Below, in pieces: positions 1 to 8,779 of a stretch of DNA of 64,000 nucleotides (position 1 is the stretch's first letter; each line of letters opens with the position of its first letter). The translations under genes were made by a program, and so were the position numbers. The stretch is from Fictibacillus aquaticus. GTDB lineage: Bacteria > Bacillota > Bacilli > Bacillales > Fictibacillaceae. The stretch is taken from contig NZ_NOII01000001.1 of the NCBI RefSeq assembly GCF_002245695.1, positions 1,178,001-1,242,000 of the forward strand, written 5' to 3'. The notes beneath the pieces were generated by a model. It was given only the letters and a program-made list of their open reading frames with translations. It was not told where the DNA came from and did no database searches.

Positions 1-1664
1 GGCGAATAATCCTGCGCTTCGTCAATAAACACATGCTTCACCATCGTGTTCGTCTGAAACCCTTCAATTCTTTCTTTTAAAAACAAATACGGTGTTGCGT
101 CCGAATTCGATAGTCTGCTTTCTGAAAGATCAATTTTCGTCTGATTGGCGATCGACTCCCAATCTTGCGGAAGCTCCTTCAGACAGTCATGTTCGTTGCG
201 GATAAGATTACTGTAAATCGCCTTTACATTTACAAACTGCAGCTTTTGAATTTTGTTCCGTAATGGCTTGATTGCCTTATGCACAATTACGGCGGAAAGC
301 TCTTCTTCTTCCCGCTTCAAGTCGTTGAATGTATCATTTGAATACTGCTTCTTCTTGCGCAGACGATTGTATAGCTTCGTATAGACACTCTCGTCCAGAT
401 AATGCAGCTGTTCTTTCACCCAATCCGCATTGCGTTCCTTCTTTTCAAATTCCCTGACGTTCTTCAGAATCCATTCTGAAACAGTCTTCAGCCGGTTTGG
501 AATCGAGATGCTGTCTTCAAACGAGTAAAAGTACTCAGTGATTTGCTTTGCAGACAAGATAGGCTTTCCGCGGAAATGAACTCCGCGGAACACCATGCCG
601 CTTTCCTTCAAATTGCCGAGATAGCGTTCGATTCCTTCAAGGAAAGTGAGCGACGCTTTGTACCGTACCCCGGCTAGTTCTTTTTCGTAGCCATCCTCAT
701 GCTGTGAGGAGAGCATATGCTCCATCTGCTCAAGCGGTGTTTCGATCGCAAAATCCTGGCCGAGGTGATGCTCGATATACGCTTGAAACGTCGTCTGCTC
801 CATGTTTTCTTCACCAAGTTCAGGAAGTACGTTCGCGACATATGTGTTAAACATGGCGTTCGGCGAGAAAAGCAGGATCTCACTGGCGTTCAGCGTTTCA
901 CGGTATTTGTACAGCAAATACGCCACACGCTGCAATGCCGCAGATGTCTTGCCGCAGCCTGCCGCACCCTGAACGACGAGCAGATCACCCCTTGTACTGC
1001 GGATAATCTCATTCTGCTCCTTTTGGATCGTGGCGACGATGCTCTTCATTTGAGCGTTCGCCTCGTTGCCGAGCACCTCTTGCAGCAGCTCATCGCCTAT
1101 TGTGACGCCTGTGTCAAACATACTCTTAATCTTACCGCCGCGGATGATGTATTGTCTTTTCAGCTCCATCTCACCCGAAACTTCACCGCCAGGGGCTGTA
1201 TACGATGCAGTACCTAATCCATGATCATAATATAAACTCGAGATTGGAGCGCGCCAGTCATATATAAGGAAATCGTTCGTCTCTTCATCATAAAAAGAAG
1301 AAATGCCGAGATAGATTTTATCTGCGTCTGATTCTGTTTCTTCTTTAAAATCAATCCTCCCAAAGTAAGGAGAATTTTTCAGTTTTACATATGTTTTCAT
1401 CTGTTGAGCGGCACCCTGGTGGCTTCGCTCGATCTCAGATAAAAGCTCTGCCTGCTGCCGGATGCTTGCCGCCGTTTCAGCCGCCTCAGCTGCGTCCTCG
1501 AAGTTGACGGTCACATCTTCCCAGAAGTTTTTCCGAATCTCGACGACCTCGCCTTTTTTGCCGCCAAGCACTTTATTAATCGCCTTCATCTTTCTGTCTA
1601 TTTTGCGTGAAAGCTGATCGACCCTTCTTTGTTCATCGATCCATTCCTGTTCCCACGTACCCAT
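1..1664 (-). CDS. helD: HelD-type UvrD/Rep-like helicase, RNA polymerase recycling factor (partial, 3' end outside window)
   Basis: About 554 codons are visible, reading in from ATG at 1664 behind the SD AAGGAGAG; the C-terminal part lies left of base 1. The N-terminal ~200 residues form a charged helical region (MGTWEQEWIDEQRR...) followed by the HelD-type sequence YLGISSFYDEETNDFLIYDWRAP. The Walker A loop is VVQGAAGCGKTSAALQR and the Walker B segment VFIDEAQD lies at the very edge. In Bacillus HelD is an SF1 ATPase that binds RNA polymerase and releases stalled complexes; that role is inferred from family. Family length is about 770 aa, so roughly 70% is present. It is transcribed alone, behind a terminator. 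Confidence 0.9.
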   Translation of the reverse strand, partial: MGTWEQEWIDEQRRVDQLSRKIDRKMKAINKVLGGKKGEVVEIRKNFWEDVTVNFEDAAEAAETAASIRQQAELLSEIERSHQGAAQQMKTYVKLKNSPYFGRIDFKEETESDADKIYLGISSFYDEETNDFLIYDWRAPISSLYYDHGLGTASYTAPGGEVSGEMELKRQYIIRGGKIKSMFDTGVTIGDELLQEVLGNEANAQMKSIVATIQKEQNEIIRSTRGDLLVVQGAAGCGKTSAALQRVAYLLYKYRETLNASEILLFSPNAMFNTYVANVLPELGEENMEQTTFQAYIEHHLGQDFAIETPLEQMEHMLSSQHEDGYEKELAGVRYKASLTFLEGIERYLGNLKESGMVFRGVHFRGKPILSAKQITEYFYSFEDSISIPNRLKTVSEWILKNVREFEKKERNADWVKEQLHYLDESVYTKLYNRLRKKKQYSNDTFNDLKREEEELSAVIVHKAIKPLRNKIQKLQFVNVKAIYSNLIRNEHDCLKELPQDWESIANQTKIDLSESRLSNSDATPYLFLKERIEGFQTNTMVKHVFIDEAQDYS

Positions 1665-1761
1665 GACATCTCTCCTTCGCCATCTTTACGTACAATTAGT
1701 GAAGAATCATTGTAAACGATTTTCATATAAACACAAAATGTAAAGCTCTTTCACAGGCAAC

Positions 1762-1794
1762 AAAAAAAGGAGCCATCTCTATAGATTCTCCTTT
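1762..1794 (-). terminator. Intrinsic terminator upstream of helD
   Basis: On the minus strand AAAGGAG pairs with CTCCTTT around an inner ATCT/AGAT stem and is followed by a run of T. It would stop transcripts coming from the small gene at 1858-2007 before helD. Confidence 0.7.
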
Positions 1795-1835
1795 AAACTA
1801 TTTGGCTATGTAAGTCTTCATTCCTTTTTCACGAT

Positions 1836-1859
1836 GAAAAACTCGGCATGCGCCGAGTT
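1836..1859 (-). terminator. Intrinsic terminator of the 49-aa gene
   Basis: A perfect 8-bp stem AACTCGGC/GCCGAGTT with a 4-nt loop is followed by TTTT on the minus strand. The stem overlaps the stop codon of the small gene. Confidence 0.85.
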
Positions 1860-2007
1860 AATTCGGATTAAGAAATGTTGTTTTGTATTCCGGTTGTTTC
1901 GCCTCTTCCTTAATAACAGACGGTTTTGCGATAATTGCTGCAGTATGGATCGGCAACAGTGTTACTGGTTTTTTTGTAAGAGGCTCATTATGAATGCTAG
2001 TATGCAT
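1858..2007 (-). CDS. 49-aa protein of unknown function behind a sigma-B-like promoter
   Basis: ATG at 2007 follows a strong SD (AAGGAGGG). The product starts MHTSIHNEPLTKKPVTLLPI, is Pro/Thr/Lys-rich, and has no signal peptide or membrane segment. The stop codon runs straight into a clean terminator and a promoter matching the general-stress sigma-B consensus lies about 30 bp upstream. The full set of promoter, SD and terminator argues for a real gene despite its size. Function is not recognised; a small general-stress protein is an inference from the promoter only. Confidence 0.7.
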   Translation of the reverse strand: MHTSIHNEPLTKKPVTLLPIHTAAIIAKPSVIKEEAKQPEYKTTFLNPN

Positions 2008-2039
2008 GACCATCCCTCCTTACCAGTTTTATAGTGATA

Positions 2040-2065
2040 ATACCCAGGTCATCCTTTGACGAAAC
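2040..2065 (-). promoter_or_regulatory. Sigma-B-type promoter for the 49-aa gene
   Basis: On the minus strand GTTTCG (2065-2060) and GGGTAT (2045-2040) are separated by 14 bp. This fits the Bacillus sigma-B consensus GTTTaa-N12-15-GGGTAT, with two mismatches at the 3' end of the -35. The predicted start gives a ~25-nt leader containing the SD. Confidence 0.6.
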
Positions 2066-2082
2066 TTATTATTCTAAAATAT

Positions 2083-3504
2083 TTAATATTTGGGTAAAAG
2101 GACCCGGAAATTCGTGTGTCCCGGCTCGCTTCTTTCCAGCATCAGCTCTCCATCAAGCGCCTCAGCTAAAAGCTTGCTGAAAGGAAGACCGAGCCCCAGC
2201 CCGCGCACCTTGTATTTCTTCACTTTTCCACGGTAAAAACGTTCAAAAATCATATCCTGTTCTTCATCTGGAATCCCGCTTCCATGATCCGTGACATCGA
2301 TTATTACCTTGCCGCTTCCGTCATGTATTCTAACCTCGATCTCTCCGCTCTCATCACAGGCATGTTTGGCGTTATTTAGCAGGTTGACGATGATCTGCTG
2401 CAGCCTAAGCGAGTCGGTGCTGATGAGCAAGCCCTCATTTATCTCCGCTTTCAATTGGACACTTATGCTGTTAACAAGCTCCCATTGATGGATAATCTCC
2501 TGCAGAAGGTGTAATACATTATGCTGCTCTAGCTTGACAGGTACGGCATTTGCCGTAAAAGAATTGAAATCAAGCAAGTCCTCAACCATCTTTTGCATTT
2601 TATCCGTCTCTGTAAGCGAAGCCGCAATAAAATCATCGGCGTCCTTCCCTTTAACGACACCGTCTCTTATCGCTTGCATCAGTCCGCTCACCGCAGTTAC
2701 AGGTGTCTTCAGCTCGTGTGTAACACCGGCCAGCAGCTCAGCACGCATTGATTCTAACAGCTGAAGTCTTTCCGCCATATCTTGAAACGCATGAACTAGT
2801 TCATACACTTCTTTTTCCTGCACATCATCAGGCAATGTAAAGCTATAATTCCCGTCGCGGACTCGTGCTGCCGCCTCAGCGACTTGCTGCAATGGACGAG
2901 ACACTTTTCTTGAAAAATAATAGATCGCAAGCCAGCCGAGAACAGCGAGTGAAAGAAGCATAACCGCAAGCAGACGGTACTCCTGATTCACCTTAGTCAG
3001 TTCTTCTTTTGTCTGTGTGATAGCAACATAACCAATCTTTGAACCGTCAGATGAAGTGATCGGTTTTTTTACAACATACAGATTCGTTCCAGCTGCCTTC
3101 ACCTGCTGCACTGTCTTTTTCTTCTTTAAAAGTTTAGCAGGGAATGTCTGTCCATTCTTGAACTCACGTCTAGGGAGATTGGAAAAAAGCACGCCTCCCT
3201 CAAGATCGAGGACAAATATGGTCGGTGGTTTTTCGAATTCTCCCAAGAAGCGTTCACGTTCTTTAATTAATCCCGGAAGCCCTCCGCCACGCTGAAACCT
3301 GCCTTCCTGATGGCTGGCTACTGCAGCCGCTGCTTCCTCAGCCATAAACTCAAACAGTTCGAGCCTGTTCTGCAATGCAGCATGCCTTATCCATAATGCA
3401 GCGATGGTGCCAATAACGATGAGACCTATGCAAAGCGTGGCAAAGTATCGGGTTGTCCAGAAGCGTAACAGAGAAATTCGTTTCTGATTTTGTTTAGCTG
3501 ACAC
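2083..3504 (-). CDS. Sensor histidine kinase with HAMP domain, partner of the OmpR-type regulator
   Basis: GTG at 3504 (VSAKQNQKRISLLRFW...) overlaps the regulator's stop by 11 bp; reading further upstream gives only out-of-frame regulator sequence. Two TM segments (about residues 14-36 and 160-180) flank an extracellular sensor region of ~125 residues. Then come HAMP, HisKA (H-box HELKTPVTAVSG), and HATPase_c with N-box LLNNAKHA, G1 DHGSGIPDE and G2 GLGLGLPFSK. It should autophosphorylate on the H-box histidine and pass phosphate to the adjacent regulator. About 473 aa. The signal sensed is unknown; the secreted repeat protein upstream is a possible ligand or target. Confidence 0.9.
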   Translation of the reverse strand: MSAKQNQKRISLLRFWTTRYFATLCIGLIVIGTIAALWIRHAALQNRLELFEFMAEEAAAAVASHQEGRFQRGGGLPGLIKERERFLGEFEKPPTIFVLDLEGGVLFSNLPRREFKNGQTFPAKLLKKKKTVQQVKAAGTNLYVVKKPITSSDGSKIGYVAITQTKEELTKVNQEYRLLAVMLLSLAVLGWLAIYYFSRKVSRPLQQVAEAAARVRDGNYSFTLPDDVQEKEVYELVHAFQDMAERLQLLESMRAELLAGVTHELKTPVTAVSGLMQAIRDGVVKGKDADDFIAASLTETDKMQKMVEDLLDFNSFTANAVPVKLEQHNVLHLLQEIIHQWELVNSISVQLKAEINEGLLISTDSLRLQQIIVNLLNNAKHACDESGEIEVRIHDGSGKVIIDVTDHGSGIPDEEQDMIFERFYRGKVKKYKVRGLGLGLPFSKLLAEALDGELMLERSEPGHTNFRVLLPKY

Positions 3505-4177
3505 TGAACCGATACCCCACTCCCCGCAATGTTTTGATCTCGCCTTCTTCTTCCGGCCAGTTTTCGAGCGATTTTCGGATGCGTTTAATGGAAAGATCGA
3601 CCGCCCTGTCGCTCCCAAAATAATCGAGACCCCATACTTGTTCGATTAAAATGTCTCGTGTGAACGTCCTGTTTGGGTGTCTTGCGAGATACAGCAGCAG
3701 CGATAGATCGCGGGGCGTCAATTCAACCGCAATGCCGTTTAGATAAACGGCATGTGACCGCCAGTCTATGCGCAGTCTGCCAAATGACTTTTGATCTTCA
3801 TCGCTGTTCTGGTGCTGACTCGTTCTTCTTAACACCGCATGAACACGTGCTATGACCTCTTCACCGATAAATGGTTTAGCGATGTAATCGTCCGCTCCTC
3901 CATTTAATCCGGCGAGCCGTGAAGATACGTCGCTGAGGGCAGTGAGCATAATCACAGGACAAGTGCTATTTTCACGGATTCTCTTGAGCACCTGCCATCC
4001 GTCAAGGCTTGGCATCATCACGTCGAGTATAGCTAATGCAGGCTCTGACTGCTGAAACTGTTTGACCGCGCTGTCACCGTCAAATGCCTGAACCACTTTG
4101 TAGCCTGCGTTCGTCAAATACGCTTTCAGCACCGCGCTGATTGAAGCTTCGTCCTCTGCCACGAGTATTGTCTTCAT
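3494..4177 (-). CDS. OmpR/PhoB-family response regulator
   Basis: ATG at 4177 is chosen because AGAGG lies 8 nt upstream; a GTG at 4186 would sit on top of that SD. The receiver domain (residues 1-115) carries the phospho-acceptor Asp in AILDVMMPSLDGW and the conserved Lys near DDYIAKPF. The C-terminal winged helix ends VWGLDYFGSDRAVDLSIKRI and GVGYRFSVS. About 227 aa. It is transcribed first and is translationally coupled to the kinase. The gene upstream on the same strand encodes the secreted repeat protein, but a terminator lies between them. Confidence 0.92.
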   Translation of the reverse strand: MKTILVAEDEASISAVLKAYLTNAGYKVVQAFDGDSAVKQFQQSEPALAILDVMMPSLDGWQVLKRIRENSTCPVIMLTALSDVSSRLAGLNGGADDYIAKPFIGEEVIARVHAVLRRTSQHQNSDEDQKSFGRLRIDWRSHAVYLNGIAVELTPRDLSLLLYLARHPNRTFTRDILIEQVWGLDYFGSDRAVDLSIKRIRKSLENWPEEEGEIKTLRGVGYRFSVS

Positions 4178-4210
4178 CCGGCTCACCTCTTTGTTTCTAT
4201 TGTAAATGAT

Positions 4211-4234
4211 AAAACCCCGATATCCACCGGGGTT
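4211..4234 (-). terminator. Terminator between the repeat protein and the two-component genes
   Basis: AACCCCG/CGGGGTT stem with an 8-nt loop followed by TTTTAT on the minus strand, just after the repeat-protein stop codon. Confidence 0.85.
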
Positions 4235-4250
4235 AGTTACATATATGTTT

Positions 4251-5114
4251 TTAAAGACCCGTATCTGCCGGAGCCATTTCGCTGCTCATTGGAGCATCAG
4301 GTCCTTCTTCACCGCCTGGCGCCATCCCCGGTGCCCCATGCTTATGGAAACCTTTCATCTTGAAAAAGAACCCATCCTTTTTACCTTGAAAAAGATTAAG
4401 CTTCTTCAGTTCATCCGGATGCTTCGTCACAAGCTCACGAACGATTTCTTCAAGTGTTTTGTTTTTAGTAGAGACGCCTAGTTTGTCTGCTGCCTTTAAA
4501 ATCTGCTTTTCTCTCACTTCTTTTGCAAGTTCATGTGTATCCTTATTCGCTGTTGCGATTCCAAGTTCCTTTGCTTTTTTCGTGATTTTCGCTTTCCGGA
4601 CTTGTTGGGCTACTTCTCGGATGTCTTTGCCGTCCGTGCTGATGTTCAGATCTTTTGCCTCTTTTTTAATCTTTGCTGTCATCACATCTTCAGCCAACTG
4701 GCGCACGTCTTTGTTCGCGGTGCTCACACCAAGTTTTTTCGCTTCCTTCTTAAGCTCTGCTTCAGCAATCTCCCTGCTCACTTCTCGGAAGCTTTTTCCG
4801 TCAATTGTGATGTTATTTTCTTTCGCGAGCTTTTTCAGCTCTGTCTCCCAGATTTCCTGTGCAAGCTCAGCCGTATCTTTACCTGACGTTTTAATGCCAA
4901 GCTCTTTCGCTTTAGCTTCAATGATAGCCCGATCCATCTTCATTCCAAATCCATGACCGCCGCGGTGATGCTTCTTTTTAAAATGGCCTTTGATCTCTTT
5001 CGCCTCTTGCTTAGGCGCTGCATCGTTCGTCGCTGCAAGAGCCGGCACGGCCCCGATCAACCCAAGTGAAAGAATTCCTGCTGCAACATACATAGATTTC
5101 TTAGTTTTAAACAT
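4251..5114 (-). CDS. Secreted protein with six tandem 28-residue repeats
   Basis: The start is ATG at 5114 behind AGGAGGAAGAAAAAC, followed by a clear signal peptide (MFKTKKSMYVAAGILSLGLI...ALA), giving 287 aa. A short His/Lys/Gly stretch (FKKKHHRGGHGFG) precedes six imperfect 28-residue repeats over about residues 65-232, with the pattern (I/L)KK-AK-LG(I/V)-T--KD---LA-EV. The repeats look helical and amphipathic. The C-terminus is Gly/Pro/Met-rich (KHGAPGMAPGG). No known domain is recognised. It sits directly upstream of a two-component pair, which suggests it is a target or an extracellular ligand of that system (inference). An upstream extension would run into the palindromic repeat and is not a real N-terminus. 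Confidence 0.75.
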   Translation of the reverse strand: MFKTKKSMYVAAGILSLGLIGAVPALAATNDAAPKQEAKEIKGHFKKKHHRGGHGFGMKMDRAIIEAKAKELGIKTSGKDTAELAQEIWETELKKLAKENNITIDGKSFREVSREIAEAELKKEAKKLGVSTANKDVRQLAEDVMTAKIKKEAKDLNISTDGKDIREVAQQVRKAKITKKAKELGIATANKDTHELAKEVREKQILKAADKLGVSTKNKTLEEIVRELVTKHPDELKKLNLFQGKKDGFFFKMKGFHKHGAPGMAPGGEEGPDAPMSSEMAPADTGL

Positions 5115-5218
5115 GTTTTTCTTCCTCCTGATAAGAGTATTAACAGGCACTAGTTTGTCCTGCACCCTTAATTTATCCAACAAATATGTCAAGCCGATGT
5201 CAGGAAAAAAAAAATTCG

Positions 5219-5285
5219 GGGGTACGGTACCATTCATTGACAAACGTTGCTGCTGCAATGATGAAGATGAATGGTACCGTACCCC
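5219..5285. repeat. Hairpin repeat element with GGTACSGTACC ends (copy 1)
   Basis: A perfect 19-bp inverted repeat (5219-5237 and 5267-5285) built on the core GGTACGGTACC, with a 29-bp loop that contains a smaller stem (TTGC/GCAA). On the minus strand a run of ten T follows the outer arm, so it may also act as a terminator. Related copies are at 42900, 48197 and 63415, with single cores elsewhere. Confidence 0.85.
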
Positions 5286-5296
5286 ATACACAAGTA

Positions 5297-5329
5297 AAGC
5301 CGCCGCTCGGCATGTGCGAGCGGCGGCTT
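5297..5329 (-). terminator. Terminator of the extracellular nuclease gene
   Basis: 13-bp GC-rich stem AAGCCGCCGCTCG/CGAGCGGCGGCTT immediately after the nuclease stop codon on the minus strand. Confidence 0.85.
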
Positions 5330-5333
5330 CTTA

Positions 5334-7778
5334 TTACTTCACTTTTACGTCTTTTACTTTATCGAGTTTAATCTGAACGATGACCGGATCGTGGTCACTC
5401 GCACGGCCGTGTTCTTCCATGAACTGTGAGTTGATGTGGACGATATCGACCTTCGTCTTTTTCGCCATATTGTTTGAAACAAGAATGTGGTCAAGCACCT
5501 GTGCGTTTCCTTGGTACGAATACGTGAAACGCTCTTTGAACGGCACTTCTTCAATCATGTTCGTTAGTTCACTGCCTTTTAAAATATCAAATGTTTTCGT
5601 GAACTCAAAATCGTTGAAGTCTCCAAGAAGTACGACTTTTGCATTTGGATCATCAGCTTTTACTTCTTTTACAAAATTGTTTACGATGCCTGCAATCTCA
5701 TGGCGCTGTTTTTCACTGCCAAGGAATGGCGGCTGATTTTTTCCGAACAGCGGCTGATCTCCGCCTTTTGAGTTAAAGTGGTTCGCTACGACTACTACAC
5801 TTTCGCCGTTGAACTCGAACTGTGCAGCAAGTGGCTTACGGCTGTCTTCAAATGCTGGGTTTGTTGGATCGATGCGGCCTGGGTTCGCTGTGAGCTTTCC
5901 TTCTTTAAACGCTACAGCCTCAGTTGCAGACCCTTTTGCACCTTCTGCAAGTTTAACGCGCTCTGGGTTGTAGATAAAGCCGACGCGGATGTTTCCGCCT
6001 GGCTGTCCGCCGTCCTCATTATTCACTGGCGCGATATCAGTGTATACGTATTCTGGTCCGCCTTGTGCTGTAATTTCAGCGATCAAGCGTTCTGCACTTT
6101 CCTTTGCATCTGTCGTTCCGTCATTTTTTGGTCCGTTTCCATCTTGCATTTCAACAAGACCAACAATATCAGGAGAATTTAGGTTTTCTACGATAGAACC
6201 TGCTATACGGCTGACTTTTTCATCTGTCGTTTCTTTTTCATCTGTAGAGAAGTTTTCTACGTTAAAGCTCGCGATTGTCAGTTCTTTATGTTTTTCATGG
6301 AAATGAGTAGACTCGCGTTCTGTGCGGCCCTCGAAAAATCTTGGCAGCTCATCACGGTTAGTAAGCACCTTAAAGTTCCCGAAGCCATAACTCATAACTC
6401 CTGTTACCGATCCTAAGAAGAAATCACCTGTTTTAGCAACAAACGACTCATCATTAATATCAAGGAATAAACGCTCAGGGTTATAATCATCAGCTGTGAT
6501 GTTCAATCCCCCTGCTTTGTTTTTTTCTTTATTAGAATAACCTGGGACGACAACAAGCTCACCATATTTTTGCGGTGCAATAACAGAAGGGTTGTACACC
6601 CGAACCATCATGCCTTCCATGCTTTCGTAAAAATCAATACCATCTTCACGTGGATCAAACAGTCCAAAGTTGTCATTATCAATAATCTTTGTCGGCTGCA
6701 TACGGCCAAATTGTCCAATGATCGTAGCCGCCGGAAGTTTCTTGCCCGTTTCTTTCAAAACGATTGCACCATTGTCTGCATTGATCTCTGTCATCGCAAG
6801 ATCTGTTTTTAATTTATCGCTGTAACCTTCAAGCACCCATTCCTTCACAAGTCCGTTAACGGTTACAACATCACCCTTGTTTACTCCGTGCCCATTTTTT
6901 TTGTAAACAAGAACACCTTCTGATGTATTTTCATTTTCATCTGGCTTAAGGTCTTGCATGTAGAAATTGCTCCCGTCCACAACATGTGTGACGATTCCTT
7001 CTACTCCTTCAACTGGTTTGTTCGCTACCGGAGAAGAGTGGCTCGCACCTTGAATGTCATGGATGCGAAGGCCGGAAATCGCAACTTGGTATTTGAACTC
7101 CTTTACCGCACTGTCTTTCAAGCCTTCTTTTACTGCGATAGCTTTGATGGTTGTATCTTCATTTATTGTGATAGGAGCTGTATAAAGCGTACTGTCTTTC
7201 GTCGGCACCGTTCCGTCAATCGTATAGTAGATGGAAGCGCCTTCAGTTTTTGTTTCAAGCGTTACAGAAGTTCCTTTAGAAACGACGCCTTCCGTTGAAG
7301 CTGTTACTTCTTCGGCTTGTGGTTCAGATGGGCCGTCGGATACAAATTGAAAAGCTGAGGCATTCTTTAATCCTGGTGAAGAAAAGTATGTTTCTAATGT
7401 TCCGGTAATCTGAATTTTTTTGTGCAAATTTTCAGGGTGGGAATATAGGTTTACCGCGTTCCTAACATCTCCGCTCGGAAGCTGTACAGGTAAAATTTTG
7501 GCCGGATCCGTTTCATCAAGAGAATCCGCAATAGCAATGTTCGTGTTTTGGTTCGAAGTGAACGGTCCTGTAAATTGATAGGATTTCGTTCCTTTAGTAA
7601 AGGCTACTATATAGCCTTCCACTGTTGCCTTACTTTTATCTTGCTTCCCCATTGCCTCCGCTACCGTCAGCACATCTGCTGCACTCGCTTTCTGCTGCGA
7701 AAACGGTGCAAACATACTGACAACCAGCGTCAAGATGAGAGCCAGTTTAGAAAAATGACGAAAACTGTTTACCGCCAT
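5334..7778 (-). CDS. Secreted nuclease/phosphoesterase (YhcR-like OB folds, chitobiase-type domain, EEP domain)
   Basis: ATG at 7778 follows AGGAGTGG; 814 aa. A signal peptide (LALILTLVVSMFAPFSQQKASA) is followed by an OB-fold-like region (VEGYIVAFTKG...), a chitobiase/beta-hexosaminidase C-terminal-type repeat (IYYTIDGTVPTKDSTLY, ~residues 190-240), and a YhcR-like OB region (VEGVEGIVTHVVDGSNFYMQD). The C-terminal endonuclease/exonuclease/phosphatase domain (~500-800) starts TIASFNVENFS and has EMQDGNG (catalytic Glu), VLLGDFNDFE (Asp/Asn) and RASDHDPV (general-base His), so it appears intact. The likely role is extracellular DNA/RNA degradation for nutrient scavenging. No sortase motif is seen, so it is probably released. 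Confidence 0.88.
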   Translation of the reverse strand: MAVNSFRHFSKLALILTLVVSMFAPFSQQKASAADVLTVAEAMGKQDKSKATVEGYIVAFTKGTKSYQFTGPFTSNQNTNIAIADSLDETDPAKILPVQLPSGDVRNAVNLYSHPENLHKKIQITGTLETYFSSPGLKNASAFQFVSDGPSEPQAEEVTASTEGVVSKGTSVTLETKTEGASIYYTIDGTVPTKDSTLYTAPITINEDTTIKAIAVKEGLKDSAVKEFKYQVAISGLRIHDIQGASHSSPVANKPVEGVEGIVTHVVDGSNFYMQDLKPDENENTSEGVLVYKKNGHGVNKGDVVTVNGLVKEWVLEGYSDKLKTDLAMTEINADNGAIVLKETGKKLPAATIIGQFGRMQPTKIIDNDNFGLFDPREDGIDFYESMEGMMVRVYNPSVIAPQKYGELVVVPGYSNKEKNKAGGLNITADDYNPERLFLDINDESFVAKTGDFFLGSVTGVMSYGFGNFKVLTNRDELPRFFEGRTERESTHFHEKHKELTIASFNVENFSTDEKETTDEKVSRIAGSIVENLNSPDIVGLVEMQDGNGPKNDGTTDAKESAERLIAEITAQGGPEYVYTDIAPVNNEDGGQPGGNIRVGFIYNPERVKLAEGAKGSATEAVAFKEGKLTANPGRIDPTNPAFEDSRKPLAAQFEFNGESVVVVANHFNSKGGDQPLFGKNQPPFLGSEKQRHEIAGIVNNFVKEVKADDPNAKVVLLGDFNDFEFTKTFDILKGSELTNMIEEVPFKERFTYSYQGNAQVLDHILVSNNMAKKTKVDIVHINSQFMEEHGRASDHDPVIVQIKLDKVKDVKVK

Positions 7779-7984
7779 ATTTACCACTCCTATACTTTTA
7801 ATGTAAAACAAGTAAATTTAACTAGAATATAACACAAAAATTCCTGCTATATTGTTCGGCTTTTGTTAAAACGGTTCCAAAGACTTACACATTTTTTACA
7901 ATAGTAGTATGAATTTCCTAACGTTTTTGAATTAACTATAATTGACAACACAGTTCCCGGTTATGTCCTAATCTTGTACAAATA

Positions 7985-8009
7985 AAAAAGCCTGGCTCAT
8001 GACCAGGCT
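7985..8009 (-). terminator. Terminator of alkD
   Basis: AGCCTGG/CCAGGCT stem followed by TTTTTT on the minus strand, 9 nt past the alkD stop codon. The remaining ~200 bp up to the nuclease gene is AT-rich and shows nothing else I can name. Confidence 0.85.
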
Positions 8010-8017
8010 ATTATCCT

Positions 8018-8704
8018 TTATACTTTCATAGAATTATCTTTAATATTCTTCAGCGCTTCCCGCCTCGAAAGTGGAGCGAGATCGAGCTTGTCAGCTGTCT
8101 CCACTACCCACTCGGGATTCGTCTTCGCATATTCGCGCAGTGCCCAGCCAATCGCCTTGTTGATGAAGAACTCATTTGATCCCAGGTTCTCCTCAATAAT
8201 CTCATAAAGCAGCTCTTTGTTCGTATTGCCCTTATCTTTCAGCTGGAACAGTATCATAATGCGGCGCAGCCAAAAATTCTCTGATTCTCTCCATCGTTTC
8301 CCCACTGTTTCGATTAGATGAGGATACAGTCTGAAGAGCTTGCCTGCATGATTTGAAGCGATATGATCAATCGTGTCCCACCATGATTTGTTGACTACCA
8401 TGTACTCCAGCAATTCATGATCGCTCTCTTCCAGCTTCTTCAGCCAGCCGTCTACAAGTCCGAGGGCCGAATACTGCATCTCCCGCTCCGGCATTTCCCA
8501 AAGCTCCCTCACAACAGTATGAAGCTCTGCCTTTGCCGGATACCCGTTCGCTTTAATAAACTGCTTAAAAATGTCCTTCCTGACTGGCGACTTTATCCCC
8601 AAAAATGCGAACTGATCACGCATGTAAGCTTCCATCGGACCAGCAATTTCTTCATTTTTATGCAGCGCGAACGTATCACGCAGCTTTACCGTATATTCTA
8701 GCAT
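8018..8704 (-). CDS. alkD: AlkD-type DNA glycosylase for alkylated bases
   Basis: 228 aa of HEAT-like helical repeats. The DNA-binding/catalytic residues known from Bacillus cereus AlkD are present at the same positions: Trp109 and Asp113 in KSWWDTID, Arg148 in FWLRR, and Trp187 in IGWALREY. The family excises N3-methyladenine and N7-methylguanine by trapping flipped-out lesions, so this is probably a base-excision repair enzyme. ATG at 8704 is preceded by AAGGAG at a rather long spacing of 12 nt. It forms a single-gene unit with its own terminator; the upstream region holds the 20-bp periodic array. Confidence 0.9.
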   Translation of the reverse strand: MLEYTVKLRDTFALHKNEEIAGPMEAYMRDQFAFLGIKSPVRKDIFKQFIKANGYPAKAELHTVVRELWEMPEREMQYSALGLVDGWLKKLEESDHELLEYMVVNKSWWDTIDHIASNHAGKLFRLYPHLIETVGKRWRESENFWLRRIMILFQLKDKGNTNKELLYEIIEENLGSNEFFINKAIGWALREYAKTNPEWVVETADKLDLAPLSRREALKNIKDNSMKV

Positions 8705-8779
8705 CCTGCTCTTCAGCTCCTTTTCATTTCTATTATTCTCTAAAAACAGTTGAATGCCTTTTCACTTTTTTTGAGGCTG

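Noticed and set aside
717-1217. 166-codon open frame on the + strand
   Set aside because: It lies antisense within helD, has no SD and gives a Cys/Arg-rich low-quality protein; helD covers the region with clear motifs.
4459-4956. 165-codon open frame on the + strand
   Set aside because: It is the mirror of the repeat-rich secreted protein gene; its Ser/Phe/Ala-rich repetition is just the complement of the real repeats.
5114-5291. N-terminal extension of the secreted repeat protein
   Set aside because: It would translate through the hairpin repeat element; the signal peptide and SD mark ATG at 5114.
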